Shown here one piece after another: positions 11,359-23,649 of a stretch of DNA of 64,000 bases; position 1 is the stretch's first letter, and the number at the start of each line of letters is the position of its first letter. The position numbers were made by a program, and so were the translations under genes. Source of the stretch: Sequoia sempervirens (Eukaryota; Streptophyta; Pinopsida; Cupressales; Cupressaceae); contig VDFB02000001.1 of assembly GCA_007258455.2 (NCBI GenBank), positions 13,749,918 to 13,813,917 of the forward strand, in the 5' to 3' direction. The notes under the pieces were generated by a model. It was not told the origin of the DNA, did not search any database, and saw only the letters and a list, made by a program, of their open reading frames with translations.

Positions 11359-11888
11359 AATCTAAAGAATCTGAGGAGGTATTAGAAAGGTTCAAGGAAT
11401 TCAACGCTTAGGTGGAGAATTTGTCCGGGATGAGGATCAAAGTTTTGAGATCTGATAATGAAGGAGAGTACACTTCCGGCAACTTTCGTAGTTTTTGCAT
11501 TGAAGCTGGGATTAAAAGGGAGTTTAGTGTCCCTTATAATCCTCAACAGAACGGTGTTGCTACAAAGAAGAACAGATCTATTGTGGAAGCAGCCAAAGCC
11601 ATGATTCATGACCAAGATCTGCAAACCTTCCTTTGGGTGGAAGCATCTAGGACAACAGTCTATGTTCAGAATAGAAGTCCTCACCGCATTTTGGAGAATA
11701 TGACTCCCGAAGAAGCATTCACAGGAGTGAAGCTAGAAGTGAGTCACTTAAGGATCTTTGGATGTCCAATATATGTCCATATACCGAAGAACAAGAGAAC
11801 AAAGTTGGAGCCTTCTGGCAAGAAGGGGATATTTGTAGGTTACAATGAAACATCAAAAGCCTACATAATCTACATCCCAAGTCAGTAG
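11359..11888 (+). pseudogene. Copia integrase core, partial, catalytic Glu replaced
   Basis: Reading resumes with TWIYFLKSKE, the tail of the first catalytic strand, then an in-frame stop, then VLRSDNEGEYTS with the second catalytic Asp, and NGVATKKNRS, where copia integrases normally read NGVAERKN with the catalytic Glu. The Glu is Thr here. The C-terminal copia integrase region (LRIFGCPIYVHIPKNKRTKLEPSGKKGIFVGY) is recognisable. The enzyme would be inactive for at least three reasons: the deleted N-terminus, the stop and the lost Glu. Confidence 0.85.
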
Positions 11889-11957
11889 CTGATCGAGATC
11901 AGTAGAGATGTCACATTTGAAGAAGATATTGCATTCAGAAGATCCAAGGGCACTCAT

Positions 11958-13184
11958 ATGGAGATTGGTAATGAAGAGTCTCCTCAGGATATGGAAGTTG
12001 ACCATGCTCCTGAGATTCAGAGGGAGGCTCCAGAACCAAAAGAAGATGATGATCTAGTTGAGCCCTTGGAGCCTACTGATGGGCCTACCGATATTGTGAT
12101 AAGAAGAAAAAGACCTCTTTGGGCTAGGCAAACAATGCAGGAGGCAGAAAGGTTTGCAGCACCTAGAGGAACCTTTAGAGAGAGTAAGAGACCTCATAAG
12201 TTTTCCAGTTATGTTGCTTTGATGAGTCAGATTATTGAGTCTGAACCTTCCAGTGTTGAAGAAGCTTCTAGTCAACAGGTTTGGAGGGATGTTATGTCAA
12301 CACCTCATTATCAAATGCAAGGAGTTAGCTTCTGAATTTGAAATGAAGGATCTTGGTCTCATGCATCATTTCCTTGGCTTAGAAGTTTGGCAGAAGCCAG
12401 ATGAGATGATTCTAAGTCAAGGGAAGTATACTATTGATATTCTGAAGAGATTTGGTATGATGGATTGCAAATCCATGTCTACGCCTATGGAAACCAACTT
12501 GCACAAGTTGAAAGAGGCTGCAGCTAGTTCAGATCTGGTGGATCCCACGTTGTACAGGCAGTTGATTGGATCGCTGATGTATCTAGTCAATACCAGACCA
12601 AATATCTACTATGCAGTGAGTGCACTCAGTCAGTTCATGTGTGAACCAAGGCAAATACATCTAGTTGCAGCAAAACATATCTTGAGATACTTGCGTGGCA
12701 CAGTTGGATATGGGCTGAGATATTCTTCAGGTGTAGATTTGAAGTTGCATGGTTATACTAATTTTGATTGGGCAGGGTGTGTGACTGATCAGAAGAGCAC
12801 CTTTGGATGTTGCTTTAGTTGGGGTCTGCGATGATATCCTGGTGCAGCAGGAAGCAGTCATCTGTAGCATTGAGTACAACAGAGGCTGAGTATATTGCAG
12901 CTTGTGTGGCAGCTCGAGAAGCAATGTGGCTTCGGAAGCTCCTTGCAGGATTGTTTAGGCAATCAATGGAGCCTACTATCATTCATTGTGATAACCAGAG
13001 CTGTGTGAAGCTTTCTGTCAATCCTGTGTTTCATGACAGAACCAAACATGTTGAGATCAAATACCATTATATCAGAGATATGGTATTGAGGAAAACAATT
13101 CAGTTGAGGTATATCAGCACTGATGAGCAAACGACAGACATTCTCACCAAGCCTCTCTCCAGGATAAAGTTTGTGTACTTTTGA
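11958..13184 (+). pseudogene. Copia linker, RT C-terminus and RNase H, RT core deleted
   Basis: An acidic linker ending in FSSYVALM and WRDVM (the usual approach to RT) runs to about 12300. It joins abruptly to KELASEFEMKDLG, which lies beyond the YxDD active site, so the catalytic RT core is deleted. The thumb and connection (HHFLGLEV, STPME, YRQLIGSLMYL) and RNase H (SSVALSTTEAEYIAA, HCDNQS, RTKHVEIKYHYIRD) follow with one frame break near 12830. The copia 3' signature DILTKPL is present before the stop. Confidence 0.88.
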
Positions 13185-13647
13185 GACAAGCTTGGTATGG
13201 TGGAGAATCAAGCCCTAGCTGATAAAAAGTCTCAGTATCAGTGATCCTCTTTAATGCATTTCTCTTTGAGAGAGATTTGAGGTGCAAGCCCTTGTTAATG
13301 CATTTCTCTTTGAGATTTGAGGTGAAAGCCCTTGTTTCCACCCTCTGGGAGAGCCATGGTAAATGTCATGTGTGTGACTCCATGACATCATCACGTGAGA
13401 GAGTCCATGATGATTTTCTTGTACTTGTGTTTCACCCTCTGGGAGAGCCATGGTGAACGTCATGATGTGACATCACGTTAAGTGATGAACACTTGTACAT
13501 ACCATACATGGGTGTAGCCATGATGGTTGATATCACGATGAGGTGATATCTTTCCTTTCCACATATGGGTGTAGCCATTGTGGTAGACATCACGATGAGG
13601 TGATATGTCTTATGCAACTAGAAGTATTCTCCCTAGCTGAGAGGGAG
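13185..13647 (+). repeat. Copia 3' untranslated region with short repeats and purine tract
   Basis: No gene. The phrases ACCCTCTGGGAGAGCCATGGT, ATGGGTGTAGCCAT and ATCACGATGAGGTGATAT each occur twice. GAGAGGGAG at 13639-13647 is the polypurine tract abutting the 3' LTR. Confidence 0.75.
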
Positions 13648-14305
13648 TGTTGATGTTCATAGCAGCGTCAGTTGTATCCTTCCAGCGATCTCCTTTCATG
13701 ATAAATTAAATAATAGCCTAGGGCTATTTAATTTATAGACATCGATTTGATGAAGAGGCATGATCCATGTTAATTATATTTAATTATTGAAGAGGCACGA
13801 TTTAATGAAGAGATACATTTTTAATGAGGCCGACCTCATGCTTCTTGGACACGATTTTTGAAAAGGCACATTCCTTCATGATGGACACGATTTGAAGGGA
13901 TACATTATTCTATGTTGGGCCGACTTATTGCTTTGAAGAGTTGCGTCCTCCCTTTCATTATGTATATATATTCGATGGAGTTTTCATTGTTGATCATTCA
14001 TCATAAAGTCGTCAATCATAGTGTGAATTCTATAGGAGTGCAGATCGAGTTTTTGGTAGAAGGCTGAGATTATCATTATCAGATCGCTTCATCTTGTTGT
14101 ATTTGCATATGATTGTGGTACTTGTTATTGGCCTCATTATCGGCCTCTATTGTAAAGGACTCTCATTTGTGATTCAATATACAAGTGATATATTGTTGCT
14201 GGGTTTTTCTCCCTCAAGTGGAGGGTTTTCCCAGCGTATCTGCTGTGTTATTGTGTTGAATTTTGAAATAATTTTATGTGCTCTAATCTGATCATAAAAC
14301 TAACA
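13648..14305 (+). repeat. 3' LTR of the copia element
   Basis: 658 bp, partner of 825-1492, followed by the target duplication TAGGG. Confidence 0.92.
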
Positions 14306-14310
14306 TAGGG

Positions 14311-16764
14311 GACTTAGTTCACATGTTGAGTTTACTTAGGCTATGAGCATTCTTCTAGAAGTCTTAATTGTCTTATCTAGACTTCACATCATCCTAGGTA
14401 GTTATGAGTTAGTTGTCTCATGTAATGGATTAAGACACTTGCCATGATCTTGTCTTATCCTATCTCTCATCCTTGCCGTCATAAGCAAGGCATCTCTAAC
14501 ATATTTTGCATAGCATTGTATTCTATTGCATGGCATATTGATGATTTGTATCATATTGCAATTCTTGTTTGGTGGAATAGCATCTTCCATTGTTGCTTCT
14601 CTCTATCTCTTGTGGAGGTTATTTGGTGTTGCAGATTGAAGATCTTGGTTGCTCACTTCAACATAACAAAGATCAAAACATGTCCAGATGCATATTATTC
14701 CAGGGGAAAGGAATGTTGGTCATACTTAACAAGATAGAGAACTCATCAACACTGCTAAAGTAAACCAAAAAGTAAAACACATCAATCAACATAACCATGT
14801 CTGTAGAGGTATGGTAGCACAGTTCCTAGAAAATGTTGAATTAGGTGCATCTCCAATACAAGTTCATATGATATCCTTGGTGAGGGATTGCACTAGAACT
14901 AGGTTGAAAGAACCCATTATGTTTATAAATTGTGACCCTGCATTCTCTCCTACATTGTTGTTCCTTCTTATTTATTTATTTTCCATGTGGAGTTTGCTTG
15001 CATTGATCAATACATATTAATATATATTCAATTTCCATTTACACTTGATGGTTTGTCACTAATATAACTTCAAATTCAATTTACTTGTAAAGGTTTTTTG
15101 TGATTTATCAATGTGTGGGTGTATGTACTGTCAGTCATCCATCCCAATTAAAAATCATGATTTTGTTGTACAATTATCACCCCCACACGAAAGCTGCAAT
15201 ATACTCATAACAACATAATTGAATGGTTATTTCATACATTACAGCATTCAATGGAGCTTAAATCTTAACTATCATTAGGAACATGATTCAATGTCTACAA
15301 TTCTTTATGGTATTTATAGCATTATAAATTTATAATTGAAATCCATGTAAATGCAAACTTATGGTGATACATCAAGTAGGAGAAGACTTCCCTACATTGT
15401 GAGTACATGGATAGATCTACAGCAATGATTGCTAATAGTGCCAACATCTAAAAACATATGCAGATTTCATCAATGTTGGGGGCCTACATCACTTCCTCTT
15501 TCCAAATCGCTAATATTACTTAAGACAATGATTTTCCAATATATTGTTGTGGTAAAGCAAATCCTCCATTATTACAATCTTACAAATGGCCACTGATGCT
15601 TTTAATTTTGTGCTATATAATCTTGAAGGTGGGCATGTTTATAGCTTCATTTTAGGGGAGGAATTTCCTCAGTGATTCTATAAATTTTAAATTAATCATT
15701 TTCACACGAAGACATTTTCCAAAGCTTTGTTGATAACATGCATGGAAGTTCCATGTTCAAGATTTGCAGTGAGCTGCTAGACATTTTGTTTTCGGGTGCT
15801 GTCACTAAAATAACTGTGCATGTTTCCATTTGTTTGCATTAATAAGTCCATTTTCAAGTATACCAGTTCTATTTTTTATGCATGTGCTGGTAGATTAAAT
15901 GTATCTACAGTCTACACTACTTGAAAATATTTAGTCAAGAAACGTAACTATGATTAGACCATGTTTACCAAAATGTAAAGAACTATTTGATAACAGAAAA
16001 TGAAAATGGCTTTCCTGTTAGATGCATGTGAGACGGTGTTACATGTATAAAGGCCAGAGGCAAGTTGGCAGGATCCCAGCATAAGAGATTAAAAAAGTGG
16101 CAATAGATTGCATAATCAATTTAGTAATAGAAGCATTAGTTATGAAAGTTGTAGCATGCTTAAAAAAGTGTACACTGGGGATGCATCCCTGAGGTTTGTT
16201 GGTCATTTCACAGAATAGGACATCCCAGTGTGGTAATACAGGACATTTTGGTTGATGGTACAATTTCCACTCAAGATGTTAATGATAGGGATGAAGACAT
16301 ATTAAGATTTGTTCTCTGATACAAAATGCCGTACAACAGTACAATAACGTATAAATTTCAGCTTCTTTTACTCATATTATCTACATAAATGATAAATTGC
16401 AACTTCTTTACTTTTTGTTGCACTTTATTTTTCAACTATTGATTTTTATATATTATTTTAACCACAGCCCAAAAAATCTGGAAAAAAACTGTCATCTCTA
16501 AAGGACCAAAATCCATCCCCTTATCCCCAAAACTCAGAAGAACTGTTAAAAATTAAAATAATAATTTTGACAGATTGTGCAATTTTGGCAGACTTGGAAA
16601 GTCCTTAGCTGAGCCACCACCAGCAAATTTTACAGCCTTGATTCAGTCAATTCACAATTTTTTTATTGAAACATGCAGAGCCTAATATTTCCCCTTTTTT
16701 AATCCATAGCTGGGTTTGTTTTTTGGTAGCCTAGGAGTAGCAAGTATGTACTATATAGTTATGT
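14311..16764. other. No gene seen
   Basis: AT-rich sequence with only short, unconvincing frames on either strand. The first bases (GACTTAGTTCACATG) continue the sequence interrupted by the copia element. Confidence 0.55.
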
Positions 16765-17050
16765 TCAGCTTTTAGTTAGGAATGTTTGTGTTTGGAATAA
16801 GGCAGATGTATATGGGTGTCGTCCAATTGAGCAGTGACTGAGTCTTTCAGTTAGAGTGGTTAAGTTTGGTATTTGCTTCATACCTGTCCGTGCCTGTTGG
16901 TTTTTGATTAGGTAAGCAGGGTTTTGAAAGGGCCCTGACCCTTGTACAATAGAAAGATAGAACATGAAGCCCAACCAGCAACAACTAACAGAAAAAAACA
17001 CTAGACAACCGAAGAAACAGCAAGACTAAAGACCTACCAACCCACCAAAA
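16765..17050 (-). other. Probable LINE 3' untranslated region
   Basis: Read on the minus strand this follows the LINE ORF1 stop. The TTGTACAAGGGTCAGGGCCC stretch resembles plant L1-type 3' ends. There is no endonuclease or RT, and I cannot find a clear poly(A) tail or target duplication. Confidence 0.4.
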
Positions 17051-18919
17051 TCATGGTGGTTTAAAAAAGTGTTCCAAAGAACTTTGTTTTAACTCAAAAC
17101 AAGGGTCCTCCTCAAAACTAACTCTTTTGGAAATGAGACAAGGCATGCAATCATTGACAGAACCTTTCCCCATCTTCAAGGCATTCATTGGAGAACACTT
17201 TTTAAGATCAGCTTTCAGCACTTCATGGCAGTCCTCAGTAGATAGCTGATTACCCATCTTCTTCCCATTAGGAGTAAAAGAGTCCTCCTTAGCAGCTTGT
17301 TGATTGTCTTTCTTCTTCCAAACAAAGTGATGTTTCTTGTTCTTGTGACAAGAAATGGAAGAATGACCCACTTCACCACAAGAAAGACAGATGACAAGGG
17401 ATTCTTCAAAGTCTAACTGCTGAACCCAGACACCAAATTTGGAGGACAAGATAACTTGAGTGGGCAGCTGCAGATTTTTCTCCACAAACACACAAAATCT
17501 AGCATATAACAACCAGTTTTTAAACTTAGTGATCTTGTCAGTAGCACTGTATTGCCCGAAAGAGTAAGCAATAAACATGAAAATCTTTTCATTCCAAAAT
17601 TCCAAGGGAAGCCCATGTAAACGGACCCAAATAGGAAACTTGAAGGATTCAACCATAGGATTGAAACCCAACGACCAGCTTTGAAGATTTAAACTATTTA
17701 ACCCCAAAAAACAAGGGCCATTGGTCAAGACCTTAGAACAATCCTCTTGACAAGAAAAGGCAAAAAGGAAAAAGCCATTCAACATTGTAGAAACCTCTAA
17801 CTTGCCATGAAGCTTCCAAATTTGTAAAATCCATCTGCGAACAGTGTCAATGTTGGGGTGATTACCACAAAATCTCCCAACAAGCGAGCACCTTAACCAT
17901 TCAGTTGTCTCCTCAAGAAGAGAATCAGGAACCTCGATGGTAATCTGCCTAGCATCCAAATCGTGCAGGTTGCTGGAACTCTCATTAGAGCAACCTTCCT
18001 TCACCCCACTAGGGGTAGGAACATGGCCAGCAGCCAGGGGAACAACAGGTTCAAAACTAGTAGCAGACAAAGGAATAGCTTCATCCACCAACAACTGAGC
18101 CCTGCACACATCAGGAGAAACAACATCACCATCCACCAACGGTTGAGTCCTGCACTCCTCCAAATCAAGAGAAAAGGGACAAGGAAGGACAAAACCCAAA
18201 CTATCCTTCGTGTAGGGCAAGGCATCTTTATAGGGGAAAAGGAAACCTTTCCTCAAACCCAAAAACTGAGCACCATCAGTTGCCTCAGTCACAAGCACCT
18301 CAACAATCTCTTTAGCCTTTTGACGAGCCTCCAATAAAAAATCCTTGAGGAACTCCTCCTCTTCATCTGGAAAATCCCCCTCATAGGATAGGGTAGGAGG
18401 GGAAAAAGGGTCTTCAACTTCCCACCCAACATCCAAATCCTCACAATTTGAATCCACCAAGGAAAAGAGAGCAAAGTCAGGGAATAAGCCCTCACCTCCC
18501 TCGCAAGCATTGAAAACCTCATCTCCAACACCGTCTTTAACATCATCTGTAGAGCAAGCAAAAGAAGCAAGGTTTTTCCATCAAGACTGTGAACAGCACA
18601 AACCAACAAGCATGCCTTTTGCCTTTATAGCGGCAATCATCGCAGCAACATGTTTATATGTAGCTCCTTTAGCAACCACAAAACTACCATCGTCACCAAC
18701 AGGCCCACCGAAGGCTGCAAGGGTTTGAGGGCGACACAAAAAAGCACCTCCCTCCAAAACCTCAGCACCATCTTCATCACCATCCCCGTCATCTTCAACA
18801 TCACTAGCAGCAAATGGGGATACTCTCCGCAACAGAGTGCGGCCCTTCCTCATGCCCTTCCTTCCTTCGTGCCAAACTCCACAACAGGGAAGAGATACAC
18901 GCATAGCAGCAATAGCCAA
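17051..18919 (-). pseudogene. LINE ORF1-type protein (DUF4283 and zinc knuckle) with one internal stop
   Basis: A minus-strand frame from about 18919 to 17051 (first ATG near 18904) is broken only by a TGA at 18581-18583. After an acidic N-terminal region, a DUF4283-like domain (about 17.4-17.9 kb: TTEWLRCSLVGRFCG, WILQIWKLHG, PIWVRLHGLPLEFW, the nucleic-acid-binding fold of plant L1 LINE ORF1) leads to a CLSCGEVGHSSISC zinc knuckle (CX2CX4HX4C). ORF1 binds LINE RNA and is needed for particle formation. The usual second frame with endonuclease and RT is absent downstream, so this is an ORF1-only remnant or a derived non-autonomous form. A host DUF4283 gene is possible but less likely. Confidence 0.8.
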
Positions 18920-19470
18920 AAGCCGTGAATCCCCATCCTCATCGTCACCACCCTAATCACCTCCTCAAATTTGAAATTGCCTCCTCCGTGCCTTCTCCTG
19001 CCCACTCTCGTGAGCTCCATGTACAACATTTTTTAGTTATAACTATAGTGGACTAGGATAAAAAGGGTGTGTGGTTAGTCAATTAGAACTGAAATTACTT
19101 TCAGTCAGGATCAATTAAATACAAGGTTGCTAGGAGACCGGTACTAGTACAAGAGACTGGTACCAATACCGGTACATCATTTTTTCAAAAATAGGAGATG
19201 GTGGTACTTGGAGATGCAATTTTTTGTTTTAATATAATATAATAATTTACTAATTTGTTAATTTTAAAACTGAAAATATCATGGCATTGAACTTTCAAAA
19301 CAAGAGCAGTGATAAACTTCTACATTAACTTTTAAAGTTTAAACACACAAATGTCAAAGAGTCAAAGAGTTCATACTACATATTAATATTACATATTGAA
19401 ATCCAGAAATGTTGATAGCTTGATAGGCTGATACACATACAAAAAAAAAGAGAAATGAGAAATTTATTGT

Positions 19471-19531
19471 TTATATTTCTATGTCATCTATTTCTAGGTC
19501 CTCGGCTATGATGCTCTCCAAATACTTACCA
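19471..19531 (-). pseudogene. C-terminal end of the old hAT transposase, severed
   Basis: On the minus strand this reads ESGKYLESIIAEDLEIDD... to a TAA at 19471-19473. It continues the acidic tail that stops at 29596 on the other side of the gypsy complex (LLPTKELELE). The CTCTC duplication lies exactly at the break. Confidence 0.75.
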
Positions 19532-19536
19532 CTCTC

Positions 19537-19863
19537 TGATTACTACATCTAATAAAATGAATACATAAATTAATAATAAGATGACAATGCATACCAGATA
19601 CAAGAGTTAAATATATCTTTATTTGCACATGAAATTATTATAGAAGAAGACTAGAGATGGTTAGCCAAGGATCAAAGTCGATCCGGCTATATCATACTCC
19701 CTTGACGATACACAATCTATATTAAGGACCCGACGGTTGCCAAGAGGAACACAACCGTTAACCAACTGATGCTTATAACTACCCGAAGCTAACAAACAAT
19801 TAATACATAGTTGGATAACCAATATTATCGAAACATAATAATAGACATTGTACATTGACTACA
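19537..19863 (-). repeat. Gypsy LTR copy 1
   Basis: 327 bp. On minus it starts TGTAGTCAATGTACAATG; a GGGGGGTGGGGGAGGGATGA purine tract precedes it at 19864-19883. Confidence 0.85.
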
Positions 19864-20049
19864 TCATCCCTCCCCCACCCCCCAAAAGAAAGTCATCTTC
19901 TAGATGACAAGTAAACATCAAGTAACATTAGGGAAGACTTTTTCAAATTGATGACGATATTGTAGACAAGGACCTGTAAACAAATTCAAAAGTGTACAAA
20001 CTCGGACTTGGAGTGTACTTGGAAAATCAAATGAGTGTGATGGGGGTCT

Positions 20050-20166
20050 AGAGGCAACACCCCAATAGGTTCAAGGGGCAGTGCCCCTTGTAGGGGTTTG
20101 GGGACAATGCCCCCAAAGGGGTCAAGAGGCAATGCCCCTTGCGGGGTCTAGGGGTAGCACCCCTCG
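20050..20166. repeat. Array of GC-rich hairpins in the gypsy interior, copy A
   Basis: Four adjacent near-palindromes: 20072-20090 (CAAGGGGCA, G, TGCCCCTTG, perfect), 20097-20117, 20123-20141 and 20150-20164 (AGGGGT, AGC, ACCCCT). Stem sequences differ but pairing is largely kept. A homologous array is at 25340-25500. Confidence 0.8.
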
Positions 20167-20657
20167 CATGCTCCTTGTCTCGATACAAGGTAGGGTCAAG
20201 GGGTTGAGCCCCCACCACAAAGCCCAAATTAAGACCTTCATGACACACATTATTTTCATGATTTTATAAGAGGCAACAAACAATGTTGATAAAGCCACAA
20301 AATAGAAATTTTGGTGTGTTTACACAACATATGATGTCCATATGATGTTGACCACCAATACCACATGATCCTGAATTGTTGGCCATACAATGTGAAAAGT
20401 GATCGTTGCTCAAGGAAGGGCATTTAGCTATTGGCAAGAGATGATCATACGATGCAAGATGATGTTGGGGATCATATGTTTGCAAGAAAATGGAATGGTC
20501 ATACGATATGTTTCATCCACGGTTGTATCAAATGATGTCATGCAATGCAAGAGTAGGATGGCCACCGTACGACATGGGTAAAATATGATAGGTTGTACGA
20601 TGAGAGATGCCTAGAAGGAACCACTGTATGGTGCAAGCAAAGATTTTTTCCACTTTC

Positions 20658-20714
20658 TGTTTACTAGTCCATCTAATAAAATGAATACATGAATTAATAA
20701 TAAAGACGACAATG
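20658..20714 (-). repeat. Gypsy LTR copy 2, first part
   Basis: TGTTTACTAGTCC... to GACAATG matches the ends of copies 1 and 3. It is interrupted here and resumes at 24870. Confidence 0.82.
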
Positions 20715-21039
20715 TGTTGGCGTAAAAACTAACACCTCTGGAGTGCAGGTTTGTACGGACAGCTATGCACACTGCGTAATGAGTGCTCTTCAAATTAGGA
20801 GGGGAAGCTCCCTCGTAGTGCTGGAATGCGTGGAAAAGAAAAGTAATCTAAGTACTATCTTTTTGTTCTCAGCTGGAAGAGGCACAAGGTTAAGAAAACC
20901 AAACGTTGCGGCTAAGGATTTTTCTGGTTTCGTAGATCATTAACTACAACTAAGCTAACTACTTTAAATCTATCCGGTTTCCTCAAGAAAACAGAGCATG
21001 AGGAAATGGAGGCAGGATTATCCGCGATAAAGTGCAGGA

Positions 21040-21290
21040 CTCACTGCGGAAGGCAAGGTGCGACTATCCGCATGCGAATAGGCTTATTGGAAACAACAAT
21101 ATACGATAAACTAAGCGATTCTCAGCTTGAAGGCAACGTGGCACAACTATCGGCTCAATCTGAATAAGTTTATTCCACACACATCACACGATAACCAAGA
21201 ATAGATTCTCAGCTTGAAGGCAAGGTGGCACATCTATCAGCTCAATCTGAATGAGTTTATTGAACACATAACATAAAGGATAGCCAACTA
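21040..21290. repeat. Diverged direct repeats of about 85 bp
   Basis: GATTCTCAGCTTGAAGGCAA with its following CTCAATCTGAAT(A/G)AGTTTATT recurs at 21117 and 21204. A weaker third copy starts near 21040. Confidence 0.65.
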
Positions 21291-22439
21291 GGATAATAAA
21301 TTGCATAGGCGAGACACGCATACAATCTACGATCAACTAGCCACTATATCTAACTAAAGCAAGAATTCACCATCATAATTGCATGAAACCCAAGTGGCAT
21401 AACAATTCATCACAATAGTAAATACTCATGAATAGATACAGAACGAGCAATATTGCAGGCAAGGTAGGCACAGCATATATTTCTCTCTTGTGCAAAAGTT
21501 ATGTACAAATGAGCAAAAGCCCTTATTTATAGACATCAAAAGGTGTAGGGAACCCTAAAATCACCTTGAGTCAACTACAGTCTTGCAATGCATGCAAGAT
21601 TTATTGCTAAACCCTAATAAAGCAAACTATACAGTTAATTGGAAAACTACCATCAGTTAACCAATACATCTAACCTAAATGGACAATGTGCAAGCATGCA
21701 CGTCCTTATTTAAAGCAAAGTTAACTGGACACTACCCTCAGTTAACTGGAAACCCTAATCCTAACTCCTGTGAAGATAATTCCAAGGAAGAGATAGGCAT
21801 GCATGAAGTCAGCAAGTGAACTCAAGACTGAAAGTCGAGTTAACTGCTGCTCTTGACTCTAACCTCGAACTAACTGCAGGTCCCAACTGGCAGATCACTC
21901 TAAGTCATCTCGGTCCAACATCTCAACCAAGAATTCATCAATCACTCTGTCTTTTGTCACTTTGACGCTGTCCAAAACAATAATCTGTCTCTTCAATTCC
22001 TTGTCACCATCCTTGATCATATGCATGCATTCTTTGACATCCTCAGCCGTCTTTTTGAAACTAGTTGAAATCACTAAAATGTGATCCAACTTAGACACCA
22101 CAAGATCTCCATCAAAATATCACGAACAAGCTTCTGAAACTTAGTTTGTATAGCCTCGAGATCAGCTTAGGTACCATCTTCACGAAGATAATGGCACATG
22201 ATCTAAGTGACTTTGGCGGCTCCGTAAATGAAGTGGTGGCCTCTATTTCTTCTGCAGCTTGACACTTCTAATGCAATCATGAATTAAGACCGATTTGGTC
22301 TTGAATTTAGTCTAGTTGAACTGCATTCTGAAAAACTCGTCTGTTGACTGTGAACACGGCTATGTTTTGACAACTTTCTCCGGAAAGCTAAAATGGCTTT
22401 TGGTGAGGCTAAAAATAGCCTGTCGGAGGATAACTTTCA

Positions 22440-22860
22440 TCAAAAATTCTGAGACATGGGTTTTGTCCAGAAAATGATTCTAAGACAACCCACAACGTCA
22501 GAATTATGAAAAAACGCCGTTTGGTTTGACATGCAAAGACTTTTTAGTCGAGAACTGCAAGGGTTTTAGAGCTTCTCAGGGCAATTTTTTCCAAGAAAAT
22601 CTGGAACATGGGTTTCGTGCATAATGGAATTCTAAGCTAACCCAAATGACTCGATTTTGAAAAAGATGTGTTCTTGGCCCACATGCAAAGAAATCTTCGA
22701 AAAAAAGCACAGAGCTGAAGGCTGCGGGGCAATTTTCTCGAAAAAATCTAAGACATGGGTTTTGCTGCTGATGCTGAAATATGCGAACCTAGATGGTTAG
22801 ATTCTGAATATTTTGCCGTTTTCTTTGACATGCAAAGAAATCTAAGATGAGAAATAGAAG
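22440..22860. repeat. Diverged direct repeats of about 150 bp
   Basis: The phrase (G/A)ACATGGGTTT(T/C)G recurs at about 22453, 22603 and 22752. Each is followed by related text including ACATGCAAAGA and AATTTT(T/C)(C/T). Confidence 0.65.
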
Positions 22861-23649
22861 AAATAAGACAAAAGATAGAAGGTTTTATTTGTTCTTCCTT
22901 TGTAGAATTCGCTTTCCTCAATCTTGGATTTTGATGTAACCTGCATGCAAACTGAAAATAAAATCTGGAATTGCCTTCTCCTCATCAATCTGAATCCAAC
23001 GCTACGAAAAATACTGAAATCTGACACCTGTAGCACCTTGAATCCTCAAATGCATGAAGAAATCGCCATTAATGAAGCTCTTTGAGAAAGCATGACTTGC
23101 TTAAGAATGAAGAAATAAGGACGACTTTTGTCTTTAAATAAATAAAATTCATTTAAAATTCGTCCATCTTCTTAAACTCAAAGCGCACCTCTTTATTTGG
23201 CAGTTAACTGAGCCTCAAATTAGGGCGCATGCTTAACTAAGCCTTCAAAATGAGTACCTAGAATGTGATTGGCTGTGAACTAAAGCTTAAAATGCATGAA
23301 AATGATGCTTTAATGGAGTGCCACCTTTAACTTTAGTTGAACTGCCAATGCAAATTAGTTAAACTTGTGCATGCAAGTTAGTTAAGTGCACATGCAAAAT
23401 AGTTAACTTCACATGCAAATTAGAACTCAACATCCTCTTCAGTTAATTGAACATGCAAACGCATGCACACTGCATATGAACTAAACTTTAAAAAATAGTA
23501 AGTCAAAATGAACTTCAATATCTTCTGCATGCAACCCAGAAATCATTCAGTTGAACTTAAGTCAGAATCCCTAATTAGGGCGCACCAGTCAACTTCTTTT
23601 GAAAAGTCAACTTTGACCCTTAAGGCGTTTTTTCAGACTAGCCAAATTT

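Larger units (their letters stand above)
825..14305 (+). mobile_element. Ty1/copia LTR retrotransposon, defective, with a nested insertion
   Basis: Two LTRs (825-1492 and 13648-14305) begin TGTTGATG and end AACTAACA, and the whole is flanked by the 5-bp target duplication TAGGG (820-824 and 14306-14310). A primer-binding site complementary to initiator tRNA-Met follows the left LTR and a purine tract precedes the right one. The domain order gag, protease, pre-integrase, integrase, RT end, RNase H is that of copia elements. The element is dead: another LTR element interrupts it at 2622-10430, the N-terminal part of integrase and the RT core are deleted, and stops are present. Visible LTR-to-LTR differences run to a few percent, so it is clearly older than its nested guest. 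Confidence 0.93.
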
